Shown: in pieces, positions 19,493 to 27,715 of the stretch | Numbering within the stretch: the stretch's first letter is position 1 | Layout of the letters: every line of letters starts with the position of its first letter | Assembly (NCBI RefSeq): GCF_015476655.1 | Contig: NZ_JABFHF010000005.1 | Coordinates: 124,001-188,000 of the forward strand | Origin: Aquiflexum lacus | GTDB lineage: Bacteria > Bacteroidota > Bacteroidia > Cytophagales > Cyclobacteriaceae | Direction: 5' to 3' | Length of the DNA: 64,000 bases | Notes under the pieces: model-generated | Databases searched by the model: none | The model's input: only the letters and a program-made list of their open reading frames with translations | Told to the model about the DNA's origin: nothing | Made by a program: the position numbers and the translations under genes

Positions 19493-19628
19493 AGACGATT
19501 TATGACATTTGAGCCAATATAAAATTGAACGTTTAATACCTCACAATACTTGTCCTTGTCATGTCGACGACAGGAGACATCTATTTAAGATATGTGATTT
19601 AATAGAAGAGGTTATTAATAAGAAAACT
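19493..19628 (+). repeat. Intergenic repeat, copy 2 of a 135-bp element
   Basis: This is the second copy of the block at 12477-12611, in the same orientation. It carries one REP-like arm at 19554-19582 without the facing arm seen in copy 1. Confidence 0.8.
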
Positions 19629-19810
19629 TTGTCATGAAAACTGGCTTATGAAGTATTGGAATTGACAGGGCGTGATATATGTTTGACCTCGTCCATGAGT
19701 TATTGGGATCGACCTCTTGGGAAGGTGGGACTGAAAGTGATTAATTCTGTTTGAGAAAAAATCAATTCTTGATTTTCAATTCTCAAAAAATTCATACCTG
19801 TATTCAAACA

Positions 19811-19842
19811 AAAAAAAGGTGCCTGAAACGGCGCCTTTTTTT
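19811..19842. terminator. Bidirectional terminator
   Basis: The stem AAAGGTGCC / GGCGCCTTT has an A run on its left and a T run on its right, so it can work on both strands. It lies downstream of the fasciclin relic on the minus strand and far downstream of the barrel gene on the plus strand. Confidence 0.8.
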
Positions 19843-19863
19843 AAACTAAACAATTTGAGTGAT

Positions 19864-20039
19864 TCAGCTTTTAGGTAGCACCACAGTATCCACGGAATGA
19901 ATTACCCCATTGGATTGAAATACATCGGCAATGGTCACTTTAGACTTGTTTCCGTTTTCTCCTTTTAGCCAAAGGCTGCATTGGCACTCAAAATAAACAT
20001 CGCTAAAATAGCGGCCTGTAATAATCTCATGGTTTTCAT
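19864..20039 (-). pseudogene. Relic of a secreted fasciclin (FAS1) domain protein
   Basis: Reading the minus strand, an ATG at 20039 opens a clean signal peptide, MKTMRLLQAAILAMF then ILSANAAFG, and hits TAA. In the next frame the sequence continues WLKGENGNKSKVTIADVFQS then NGVIHSVDTVVLPKS and a stop at 19864. That ending is the conserved C-terminus of FAS1 domains (VTIADV..SNGVIH.VD.VLLP). The roughly 110-140 residues that should lie between are missing, so an internal deletion joined the signal peptide to the last 35 residues and shifted the frame. The original gene would have been a secreted cell-surface or adhesion protein. The terminator at 19811 still follows it. Confidence 0.75.
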
Positions 20040-20161
20040 AAATAAATAATTTTTGGTTTTGTTGATTATGTGGGGAGATACGAGGTGGTTTTCATTCTTG
20101 GATTTTGATATTCAAAAAATATTTTCAGATGATGTTTTTGAGGATATACTCCTGTCAATTT

Positions 20162-20208
20162 GATATTGGTGGATACCTGCCTGCCGCAGGCAGATATCCA
20201 CCAATATC
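20162..20208. repeat. Near-perfect 47-bp palindrome upstream of pheS
   Basis: Two 23-base arms (GATATTGGTGGATA..CTGCCTGC and its complement) flank a single central base, with one mismatch. It would form a very stable hairpin. Next to it, AATATCC-type words are repeated up to 20275. The core resembles the perfect palindrome at 38986-39005. Confidence 0.85.
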
Positions 20209-20358
20209 CAATACCCTAATATCCAACCCGCCTGCTGGAGGGCAGGTATCCCAATATCCCAATATCAATTCCTGACCACCTCAAGACATAAACTTTCAAA
20301 TACCTCTCTAATTCAATAGGAATCTTTTAGATTTGTGGTTCTGAAAAATGGACAACAA

Positions 20359-21387
20359 ATGCATCAGGAAAAAATAGAAGCCATCAAATCATCCATCGCA
20401 TCGGCAGATGCCAACAATGGGGATGAGTTGGAAGCTTACAGAATGAAATATATCAGCAAGAAAAGTGTGGTAGGAGAGCTTTTTGCTGAAATGAGAAATA
20501 TCCCCAACGAACAGAAAAGGGAGTATGGTCAATTGGTCAATGAAGTCAAGGAACTCGCTGACCAGAAGTTTCAGGAGTTGATTGAGAAAGTCAATTCAAC
20601 TTCCCAAAAGTCAAAATCGCCCGACATTGACCTGACATTGCCCCCAACTGCTATAAGTGCAGGAGGAATCCATCCTTTAACTGCCACAAGACAAAGGATC
20701 ATTGAAATTTTTGAGCGCATAGGATTTAACCTTTCTGAAGGTCCTGAGATAGAGGATGATTGGCATAATTTCACCGCATTGAACTTCCCGGAAAACCATC
20801 CGGCCAGGGAAATGCAGGATACTTTTTTTATTGAGAAAAAACCTGATATCGCTTTGAGAACCCATACTTCCTCGGTACAGGTGCGGGTAATGGAAAACCA
20901 AAAACCGCCGATCCGTACTTTGTCCCCGGGAAGGGTTTACAGGAATGAAGCCATTTCTGCCCGAGCACATTGCATCTTCCATCAAGTGGAGGGCTTGTAT
21001 GTTGATGAAAATGTGGGTTTTGCAGATCTGAAAAACACCCTGTATCATTTTGCCAAAGAGATGTTTGGCAAGGAAACCAAAGTGAGGTTCAGGCCTTCAT
21101 TTTTCCCCTTTACGGAACCAAGTGCTGAGATAGATATCAGCTGTCAGCTTTGTGGAGGAAAGGGCTGTAATGTTTGTAAAGGAACGGGTTGGGTAGAAAT
21201 CGGTGGTTCAGGGATGGTCGACCCCAATGTGTTGGATAATTGTGGCATTGATTCCAAAAAGTACACAGGCTTTGCCTTTGGAATGGGTATCGAAAGAATC
21301 GCCATGCTCAAATATCAGATCAAGGATTTGAGGTTGTTTACCGAAAATGATGTCCGGTTTTTGAAACAGTTCAGGTCCATGCTTTGA
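20359..21387 (+). CDS. pheS: Phenylalanyl-tRNA synthetase alpha subunit
   Basis: The catalytic alpha subunit (342 residues) of the alpha2-beta2 enzyme that charges tRNA-Phe. The N-terminal coiled coil (about 1-80) is followed by the class II core with GFNLSEGPEIEDDWHNF, RTHTSSVQ, and motif 3 (GFAFGMGIERIAML). A cysteine-rich insert, CQLCGGKGCNVC near residue 262, is a probable zinc site, known in many bacterial PheS. The ATG at 20359 fits the usual PheS N-terminus (MHQEKIEAIK); a GTG at 20335 would add eight residues. pheT is not next to it, unlike in many bacteria, and is not in the window. Confidence 0.96.
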   Translation: MHQEKIEAIKSSIASADANNGDELEAYRMKYISKKSVVGELFAEMRNIPNEQKREYGQLVNEVKELADQKFQELIEKVNSTSQKSKSPDIDLTLPPTAISAGGIHPLTATRQRIIEIFERIGFNLSEGPEIEDDWHNFTALNFPENHPAREMQDTFFIEKKPDIALRTHTSSVQVRVMENQKPPIRTLSPGRVYRNEAISARAHCIFHQVEGLYVDENVGFADLKNTLYHFAKEMFGKETKVRFRPSFFPFTEPSAEIDISCQLCGGKGCNVCKGTGWVEIGGSGMVDPNVLDNCGIDSKKYTGFAFGMGIERIAMLKYQIKDLRLFTENDVRFLKQFRSML

Positions 21388-21449
21388 TTCTTAGCTTGGG
21401 AATTAGGAATTCGTTTTTCTAGCAATAATCCACCATTTCATTGAAATTG

Positions 21450-21578
21450 GACCGAAGATAGAAGACCGAAGTTTTGTACTCTTGACCAACTATCCAAAAT
21501 GACCCAAATTCTTATTAAAAACTATTCATTGATTGTTCAAATAGTTTCCTTCGGTCTTCTGTCTCCTGTCTTCAGTCG
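21450..21578. repeat. Inverted ACCGAAG-type intergenic repeat
   Basis: GACCGAAGATAGAAGACCGA on the left (21450-21471) faces its reverse complement CTTCGGTCTTCTGTCTCCTG at 21549-21578. The pair sits between the convergent pheS and GGGP synthase genes and may act as a transcription barrier. A related piece is at 39009-39035. Confidence 0.6.
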
Positions 21579-21627
21579 TGAATAAATAAGGTAATTGGCA
21601 TCAAAGCAGATATTCAAATAGACTCTG

Positions 21628-22392
21628 TCAATTCGCCGATACCCTAATTGACTCCAGATAAGCTGAAACTTCAGAAAGCAGCTTAGTGTTTTTTCCGGCG
21701 CCATTTCCGATGACTGCTAAATCGGCCCCAGCATGATATGCTGTTTTGATTTTATCCAAAGATGTCAGCCCCCCACCGACAATCAACGGTGAATTTGTTT
21801 TTTGCTTTACTGCTTTGATAAGCTCGGGCGAAACTGGATTTGGAGCCCCGCTTCCGGCATCGAGATAGAAATAGCACATGCCCAGGTATTTACCTGCAAG
21901 GGCTGTTGCTGCGGCCAATTCGGGGTGGTGGTTGGGAAGGGGAATGGTTTGACTGATATAATGGGCACTAGTGGTTTGCCCCCCATCTACCAGCATGTAT
22001 CCTGTGGGAAGGACTTCCACATTGCTCTTTTCCAAAAGTGGCGCAATACTGACATGTTGCCCGATCAGTAGGTCAGGGTTTCGACCTGAGATCAAAGAAA
22101 GAAACAGAATAGCATCAGCCAAGTGGCTAAATTGAAGTGAATTTCCTGGGAACAAGACAACAGGGATGTTTCCCTCAGTCTTTTTGATAAATCTAATGAT
22201 TTCGTTGATGCTGTTTTGTTGTATCAAACTTCCGCCCAAAAAAATAAAATTTACCTTGAGATTGATAGCTTCCAAAAGCCGTTCTTTAAAAATTTCAGGG
22301 GAGTTGACATCATCAGGATCAATCAGCCAAGCAAGACCTTTTCTACCGGAGCGACTGAGCGCTTCAAGTTGGCCCCCTACTTTATTCTGCAT
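21628..22392 (-). CDS. Geranylgeranylglyceryl phosphate synthase family (group II)
   Basis: A 254-residue TIM-barrel prenyltransferase of the GGGPS/PcrB family. Such enzymes join a polyprenyl diphosphate to sn-glycerol-1-phosphate, the first ether bond of archaeal-type lipids; group II enzymes also occur in Bacteroidota, where their physiological lipid is not known. Visible motifs are WLIDPDD near the N-terminus, FLGGSLIQ, VLFPGNSLQ, YLDAGSGAPNPVS and LIVGGGLTSLDK plus AVIGNGAGKN, the phosphate-binding loops at the C-terminal ends of the last strands. It is the last gene of a tight minus-strand unit and overlaps the end of the preceding gene by 11 bp. Confidence 0.9.
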   Translation of the reverse strand: MQNKVGGQLEALSRSGRKGLAWLIDPDDVNSPEIFKERLLEAINLKVNFIFLGGSLIQQNSINEIIRFIKKTEGNIPVVLFPGNSLQFSHLADAILFLSLISGRNPDLLIGQHVSIAPLLEKSNVEVLPTGYMLVDGGQTTSAHYISQTIPLPNHHPELAAATALAGKYLGMCYFYLDAGSGAPNPVSPELIKAVKQKTNSPLIVGGGLTSLDKIKTAYHAGADLAVIGNGAGKNTKLLSEVSAYLESIRVSAN

Positions 22393-22759
22393 TTTTTTCA
22401 GAGCTTTTTTCTGACTCGTTCATTTTTTTCATAAACTGTTCTTTGCCGTAATTGATGGCAATTGGTAGTAAAATAGCCCCTAACCTTCCCATCAATCCCG
22501 GTTGACTTTTATGGGTCAGCTTATGTTTGATTTCCTCATCTAGCAAGCCTTCTTTTTCAAGTGTTTGAAGGATTTTTTCTGTTTTATTGTTTTTTTTTCT
22601 ACCCAATAACCTCACAGCGGTAAAGGCCACTATTCCTCCCAAAAGTATGCTACCACCGATTTTCGCAAATCCCTCTGATTCTTTTTTGACAAGACTCAGC
22701 TGCATTCCAAGCGTTTGCTCAAGCTCTTCGGCTTTTTTTTCTAGTTCAGTTCTCTCCAT
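22382..22759 (-). CDS. Small membrane-associated protein (YqjK/YtxH-like), unknown function
   Basis: A 125-residue protein with an N-terminal coiled coil (ERTELEKKAEELEQTL), one hydrophobic segment at about residues 33-50 (IGGSILLGGIVAFTAVRLLG), a charged KK/EK middle and a second hydrophobic stretch near GRLGAILLPIAINYG. It overlaps the holin-like gene by 14 bp upstream and GGGP synthase by 11 bp downstream, so the three are one translationally linked group. The layout next to a PF07332-type protein recalls the yqjE-yqjK pair of enterobacteria. No function can be assigned from sequence. Confidence 0.8.
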   Translation of the reverse strand: MERTELEKKAEELEQTLGMQLSLVKKESEGFAKIGGSILLGGIVAFTAVRLLGRKKNNKTEKILQTLEKEGLLDEEIKHKLTHKSQPGLMGRLGAILLPIAINYGKEQFMKKMNESEKSSEKNAE

Positions 22760-23156
22760 TGTCTTTTTTTCTTCGAAAGATAAATCCCTTCAGGAACTTT
22801 TGTGTGGGATTGGTAAGACTACTTGATTCTCTGATAAAGTACAATAGAATCAAAACCAATACATAAATAAGAGAAACATATAGGAAGCCCAAGAAAGTTG
22901 AATACACTTTTTCACTAAGATAAAATGCCAGGGAGATGCTTGCAAACAACAGTACCATCATAGATACTGCAGCCATCATGAACAATAAAAAAATCCGTGC
23001 AAATAAGGCGGTTATGTGATCATTGATTTCTTCTTTGATGAGGGTTACCCGGACCTCGATAAGTTGTTTGATTGTTTGAATAATTTCGGAAACATTGAAC
23101 ATAAAAACTGTCTTGATGTTGAAAATCAACCACAATATACGCCAAAAAGCTAACAT
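22746..23156 (-). CDS. Holin-X / YqjE-like small integral membrane protein (PF07332-type)
   Basis: A 136-residue protein with an amphipathic N-terminal helix (VSEIIQTIKQLIEVRVTLIK) and two strong transmembrane segments (about 55-80 and 85-110) separated by a short turn. This is the shape of the putative actinobacterial Holin-X / YqjE family. Despite the name, there is no phage context here and the members are usually host envelope proteins. The ATG at 23156 overlaps the upstream gene's stop as TGATG; an internal ATG at 23102 would start at MFNVSEII and is an equally good choice. Confidence 0.78.
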   Translation of the reverse strand: MLAFWRILWLIFNIKTVFMFNVSEIIQTIKQLIEVRVTLIKEEINDHITALFARIFLLFMMAAVSMMVLLFASISLAFYLSEKVYSTFLGFLYVSLIYVLVLILLYFIRESSSLTNPTQKFLKGFIFRRKKDNGEN

Positions 23157-23767
23157 CAAAAATTATCCACACTTTCTGGTTCTTGGTTTTCTGTGTAAAA
23201 CTTAAAGGTAATCACTGACTCGATTGCTTCTTTAATAGCTTTGTTGATGGGCAATTGCCGCTCGGTCAATCTAAAATCTATATTGTTGATTTTACGATAG
23301 GCGTCTGTGCTTGAAGGAACAGGCATATTTGATTGAATAGCTTCTACAGCGTTGGTATAAAATTCATTTTTTTCGGTCTTTATTTTTTTGCAGGTTATGA
23401 TTTCCTTTTGTCCATTTTTGTTTTTTCTTGCACTGGATCCAAAAAGTCTGCAAATCATACCTCGATTGTTGTAATCAGAACAAAAGCCTGAATGACCGTC
23501 TTCAGATAGAGATTTATAAACGATACATGAGCCTTCCTCGGGAGTTTTTTCCAAAATATCCAAAGCCTTTTCAGCCTTACCTTTGGCATATAAATCAAAG
23601 GCCAATGGAAGGAATTCCAGCACCGAAGCACTTACTTGTGGGTTGGAGCAACAAAAGCCACAGCCGGAAATACAGGGCAGTTTGCTGGCATCAAGAAAGG
23701 ACTTGATTTCAAGATCAAGTTCCTCAAATACCTTTCTTACTTCCTGTGACTTTTCTTCGAGATTCAT
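23156..23767 (-). CDS. YkgJ-type cysteine-cluster protein
   Basis: A 203-residue soluble protein of the zinc/iron-chelating cysteine-cluster family (CxBxCxxCC type). The first cluster is LPCISGCGFCC at about residues 31-41, and further conserved cysteines lie in GSCIVY, GFCSDY, MICRLFG and IITCKK. The family is widespread and binds a metal centre, but its biochemical role is not established. It is the first gene of the four-gene unit that ends in GGGP synthase and shares a TGATG overlap with the holin-like gene. Confidence 0.82.
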   Translation of the reverse strand: MNLEEKSQEVRKVFEELDLEIKSFLDASKLPCISGCGFCCSNPQVSASVLEFLPLAFDLYAKGKAEKALDILEKTPEEGSCIVYKSLSEDGHSGFCSDYNNRGMICRLFGSSARKNKNGQKEIITCKKIKTEKNEFYTNAVEAIQSNMPVPSSTDAYRKINNIDFRLTERQLPINKAIKEAIESVITFKFYTENQEPESVDNF

Positions 23768-24014
23768 AGATTGAAAATTAAAAGCTTGCGAAGGTAGATC
23801 AAGTTAAGAATCAAAACAATAGGGGTGGATTAACTATTTTTTATTAACTCACTTTTGCATTCTGAATTTTTTATATAATTGGTTAAGTCAAAAAAATTAT
23901 GAGTGTTTGAAAGGGTCCAACTTCCCGCTTCTGACCTCCGACCAATTTTCAAAAGAAAAGATATCTATCTGCAAGAATGGACATATCCATACTATATTTA
24001 TCCATCCGAAAGGA

Positions 24015-24022
24015 TAATTTTG
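24015..24022 (+). promoter_or_regulatory. Candidate promoter -7 box of the LOG gene
   Basis: TAATTTTG matches TAnnTTTG and is 36 bp before the ATG. It overlaps a small inverted repeat, TTATCC / GGATAA, at about 23998-24017. Confidence 0.5.
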
Positions 24023-24057
24023 GGAAAAACATTCGTTGTGGATTAAATAAGTGAATA

Positions 24058-24792
24058 ATGGGAAGTAGATTTGATGATTTTGATGAAAAGCGGGAAGAAA
24101 AAATTCGAAAGGCTTTTAAAGAAAGAGATTGGAATGAAATCAAGAGTACAGATTCCTGGGTAATTTTTAAAGTAATTTCTGAATTTGTAGAAGGATTCGA
24201 AAAACTGAGCAAAATCGGCCCATGTGTTTCGGTATTCGGGTCCGCAAGGACTTCCCCTGAGCATCCCCATTATATTATGGCCGAAGAGATTTCCGCAAAG
24301 TTGGTCAGGCATGGTTATGGAGTCATCACAGGTGGAGGACCGGGGATTATGGAAGCGGCCAACAAAGGGGCCAGTTCAGAAAATGGTAAATCGGTTGGTC
24401 TCTGCATCAAACTTCCTTTTGAGTCTAAGGGGAATATTTATATTGATCCGGACAAAATGATCATGTTTGATTATTTTTTTGTCAGGAAAGTGATGTTCAC
24501 CAAATATTCGCAGGGATTTATCGTGCTACCAGGCGGGTTTGGTACTTTGGATGAGTTATTTGAAGCTTTCACTTTGATACAGACCATTAAAATCGGCAGA
24601 TTCCCGATTGTCCTCGTGGGTAAGGAATTCTGGGGCGGATTGATAGCTTGGATCAAGGATACGCTCCTACAAAAGTACAATTACATCAATGCCGAAGACC
24701 TGAACCTATTTTACTTGGTGGATGATGCCACTGAAGCGGTGAAGGTCATTGATGAATTTTACAGCAAATATTTACTCACTCCAAATTATTGA
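24058..24792 (+). CDS. LOG family protein (TIGR00730), nucleotide 5'-monophosphate phosphoribohydrolase
   Basis: A 244-residue Rossmann-fold protein of the LOG / lysine decarboxylase-like family. The signature pair is complete: GGGPGIMEAANKGA at residues 92-105 and PGGFGTLDE at 158-166. LOG enzymes release the base from (cytokinin) riboside 5'-monophosphates; in bacteria the usual role is nucleotide clean-up, and the older lysine-decarboxylase naming is misleading. The stop codon overlaps the TTG start of the transglycosylase gene (TTGA), so the two are coupled. Confidence 0.9.
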   Translation: MGSRFDDFDEKREEKIRKAFKERDWNEIKSTDSWVIFKVISEFVEGFEKLSKIGPCVSVFGSARTSPEHPHYIMAEEISAKLVRHGYGVITGGGPGIMEAANKGASSENGKSVGLCIKLPFESKGNIYIDPDKMIMFDYFFVRKVMFTKYSQGFIVLPGGFGTLDELFEAFTLIQTIKIGRFPIVLVGKEFWGGLIAWIKDTLLQKYNYINAEDLNLFYLVDDATEAVKVIDEFYSKYLLTPNY

Positions 24793-25742
24793 CATTGAGA
24801 CATTACCATCTATTTATCATTTATGGACTGTTAGGGTTTTTGATTGTTTTTGTCATTTTTCAAAAAGCGAAAGAAATCAACCCCACTGTGTTTGGTGAAG
24901 AAATTGTCATTGAATCCGAAAAAGGGAGCAAAATGACACTGACTATACCTGAACCCAAAATCCGGCTGTTTGACCTTCCCACGAAGATTTCTTTTGCCGA
25001 TGAACCTGTCCCACTGAAAGAGGCAGATGTGTGGGAGCGGTTTGAGCGGGAGATTTATGTAAATGTTTATTGGCAATCCAATATGATTTTGTTGATGAAA
25101 AGGGCAGGGAAATTTTTGCCTACGATTGAAAAAATTCTTCGGCAGCAGGGTGTTCCCGATGATTTCAAATACTTGGCGATGGCGGAGTCAGGTTTATTGA
25201 ATGTCGTTTCCCCTGCGGGGGCAAGAGGTTTTTGGCAGTTTATGCCAGGCACTGCCAAGGATTTTAATCTGCAAGTCAGCAATGATGTGGATGAAAGGTA
25301 TCATTTAGAAAAATCTACCATTGCCGCATGCAAATACCTGAAATCAGCTTATAGCAAGTTTGGCAATTGGACTTCGGTGGCAGCGAGCTACAATATGGGA
25401 ATAACCGGAATAGGTAAAAGAAAGCAAGAACAAAACCAATCCGATTATTATGATCTTCATTTAGTAGAAGAAACCAGCCGATATCTTTTCAGGATTCTTG
25501 CTTTTAAAGAGATATTTGAAAATCCTGTCAAATATGGGTTTGAGTTTTCCGAACAGGATATCTACAGGCAGCCGGTATACAGGGAGTTGATGGTAGACCA
25601 ATCTATACCGAGTCTGGCCCAATGGGCAATCAAGCATAATTCAAACTATAAAATTCTCAAAATCCATAACCCTTGGCTTAGATCTTCTAAATTGAGTGTA
25701 AAAAAAGGAAAAGAATACTTAATTAAATTGCCGGTGAGTTGA
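24789..25742 (+). CDS. Membrane-anchored lytic transglycosylase (SLT domain)
   Basis: A 317-residue peptidoglycan-cleaving enzyme. A hydrophobic N-terminal anchor (residues 8-24) is followed by a linker and a Slt-type goose-lysozyme domain (about 105-235). The catalytic glutamate is Glu133 in AMAESGLLN; the following GARGFWQFMPGTA and AASYNMG motifs are typical of MltD/MltE-like enzymes. The C-terminus looks like a degenerate LysM-like unit. No ATG is available before the anchor, so translation must use TTG at 24789, which overlaps the LOG stop as TTGA and suggests coupling. Confidence 0.87.
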   Translation: MTLRHYHLFIIYGLLGFLIVFVIFQKAKEINPTVFGEEIVIESEKGSKMTLTIPEPKIRLFDLPTKISFADEPVPLKEADVWERFEREIYVNVYWQSNMILLMKRAGKFLPTIEKILRQQGVPDDFKYLAMAESGLLNVVSPAGARGFWQFMPGTAKDFNLQVSNDVDERYHLEKSTIAACKYLKSAYSKFGNWTSVAASYNMGITGIGKRKQEQNQSDYYDLHLVEETSRYLFRILAFKEIFENPVKYGFEFSEQDIYRQPVYRELMVDQSIPSLAQWAIKHNSNYKILKIHNPWLRSSKLSVKKGKEYLIKLPVS

Positions 25743-25807
25743 CCCAATTGTAATTTTCTCATAGTTTTTATCTATTTTTCAAATACTTTCCATTAAGAGG
25801 GAATTTT

Positions 25808-27598
25808 ATGAAAAAGGTTTTAGTAGGCATTCTGATATTATTGCTTTTGGCCGTGTTGGTTTTAAGAGGTCTGCCTTACCTGATCAATATCTACCTCAAT
25901 CAAAATGCGGATCGTATTGTCACCAATATGATCACCCGGACTAGCAACTTTGGAGATCATGAAGTAAGTTTTGGTTCTATAGTTCTGGATTACAATTATT
26001 CCGGCACTTTTCTTAAGATCAGCAATATTAAAGTCACCCCAACAGAAAAATTGGATGATAATAGGGTAAAGGTCAATCTATCAGCTGACAATGTCAATAT
26101 TACGGGCTTTAGGTGGTTTCCTTTTCTTTTTCATAACTCCATTTCCGTTGACTCGGCCACATTGAACAACATCAAAATAATTTCCTCAACTCCCCCTTTG
26201 GACTCACTGAAAAGTGGTACTCGAAAACCCAAGAAAAAAGAAACCAAGGATTATGAATTGGTTGAAGTGAGAAATTTTGATCTAAAGGAATTTTCTTTTG
26301 AGGTCAAAAACAATCTGTATGACTCGGTCAGGATATCACTCCGCAACCTCAATGTGGAGGCACATGATTTCCAATTGACAAGGGAGGACCTCCATGATGC
26401 TAAAAGTCTTTTCCATGTGGGTAAAATTACGGGCAGCATTCAACAGGCAGCGTTTCATTTTGATAAGTTCAGACAATACGTCGAAGTCAGGGACATTATT
26501 CTTGACACGGAGCGAAAACAAATGTCCTTTGGCTACATGGGATTGCTCAATAAATTGGAAAAATATGAATATACCGCACAGTTTAAAGAAAGACAGGGTT
26601 GGTTGGAAATAGATAAAGCTAAGATGAAGCTTCATGGGGTGAATTTTGGCAGTTATTTTAGAAAAGGCATTATTGAAGTCGATACAGTTTTTGCCAATAA
26701 TTTCCATCTTGAATCCTTTGTAGATAAAAGGATACCTGAAGATAAGCAAAAACGTTCTCAGATGATTCATCAGGTTTTCCAAAACCTTCAACAGGTTTTG
26801 CATATTGAGCATCTTTTTCTGGACAATGCATTTGTAAGGATAGAGGAAAGACCCGAGAATGAATCCCCTAGGTCGGGAACCATGTTTTTTTCGGAATTGA
26901 ATGCCCATGTAACAAACGTTTCCAATTATCTGGAAAGGAGGGGAGACAACCGTACCATTTCCATTGATGCAAATGGTAAATTGATGGGGGAGGGACAGGT
27001 AAATGCTTTGATCCAATATGATTTGGAGGATCCTGAAGGGAAGTTTACCCTCAAAGGGACTTTGGAAAAAATGGATCTTACCAAAGTAAATTCCATGATA
27101 GAACCCGAGGCAAAGGCCAGTCTCAAATCAGGAATTGTCGATAGGTTGGATTTCAATATTTTAGCCAATGATTACGAAGGTTCAGGAGAATTGATCATCA
27201 GGTATCAAAACCTTGAAATTGAACTTCTCAACAAAGATTTTGAGCAAGATCAAAATTTAATCCGCAAAATCGGTGCCTTCCTGGCCAATAAGGTGATTAT
27301 CAAATCAGACAACCCCAATAAAAAAGGGGATTTGAATAAAGGAAGCGTTTATTTTATCAGAGTCCCTCACAAATCCATGTTCAATTATTGGTGGCAACTG
27401 ATTTTTTCGGGTCTGAAATCAACCTTGTCAGGAGAAACAGTGGATGAGATGAGACAGAAAGAAATACAGAAACGTCCCGGGAACTCCGATTCAAAAAACA
27501 CATCCTCAGCTCCTTCCAAAAATAATACTGAGGACTCTACTGAACTTTCAGGAAAAGAGAAAAGGCAGGCAAGAAGAGAAAGTAGGAAAACGAATTAA
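25808..27598 (+). CDS. AsmA/DUF748-like envelope protein
   Basis: A 596-residue protein with one N-terminal transmembrane helix (residues 4-24) and a long beta-rich body facing the periplasm, ending in a low-complexity charged tail (about 560-596, KNTSSAPSKNNTEDSTE, KRQARRESRKTN). The layout, with phrases such as VSFGSIVLDYNYSGTFLKI and VDSATLNNIKI, resembles the AsmA/DUF748 group, which includes proteins bridging the two membranes for lipid transport. I do not recognise a precise family, so the role is inference. It stands alone between the transglycosylase and uvrA genes. Confidence 0.7.
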   Translation: MKKVLVGILILLLLAVLVLRGLPYLINIYLNQNADRIVTNMITRTSNFGDHEVSFGSIVLDYNYSGTFLKISNIKVTPTEKLDDNRVKVNLSADNVNITGFRWFPFLFHNSISVDSATLNNIKIISSTPPLDSLKSGTRKPKKKETKDYELVEVRNFDLKEFSFEVKNNLYDSVRISLRNLNVEAHDFQLTREDLHDAKSLFHVGKITGSIQQAAFHFDKFRQYVEVRDIILDTERKQMSFGYMGLLNKLEKYEYTAQFKERQGWLEIDKAKMKLHGVNFGSYFRKGIIEVDTVFANNFHLESFVDKRIPEDKQKRSQMIHQVFQNLQQVLHIEHLFLDNAFVRIEERPENESPRSGTMFFSELNAHVTNVSNYLERRGDNRTISIDANGKLMGEGQVNALIQYDLEDPEGKFTLKGTLEKMDLTKVNSMIEPEAKASLKSGIVDRLDFNILANDYEGSGELIIRYQNLEIELLNKDFEQDQNLIRKIGAFLANKVIIKSDNPNKKGDLNKGSVYFIRVPHKSMFNYWWQLIFSGLKSTLSGETVDEMRQKEIQKRPGNSDSKNTSSAPSKNNTEDSTELSGKEKRQARRESRKTN

Positions 27599-27678
27599 TT
27601 TTTTCTAAAGCATAAACTTTGTTCTTTCATCTGGGTTTTAACTTTTGGCCCTCAATGGGATTACCCGTCAATAATTTG

Positions 27679-27686
27679 TACTTTTG
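27679..27686 (+). promoter_or_regulatory. Candidate uvrA promoter -7 box
   Basis: TACTTTTG fits TAnnTTTG. A transcript starting about 6 bases later would have only a short leader before the ATG at 27716. Confidence 0.55.
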
Positions 27687-27715
27687 CAAGCTTGAATGAA
27701 ATGTTAAAAGCCTCC

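Noticed and set aside
22746-23156. A phage holin gene implying a prophage
   Set aside because: Neighbours are cellular genes and no integrase, capsid or lysis genes are in the window; the YqjE-like reading fits better.
26336-27016. A 226-residue minus-strand frame inside the AsmA-like gene
   Set aside because: Antisense shadow of the longer plus-strand gene with signal anchor and a typical codon pattern.
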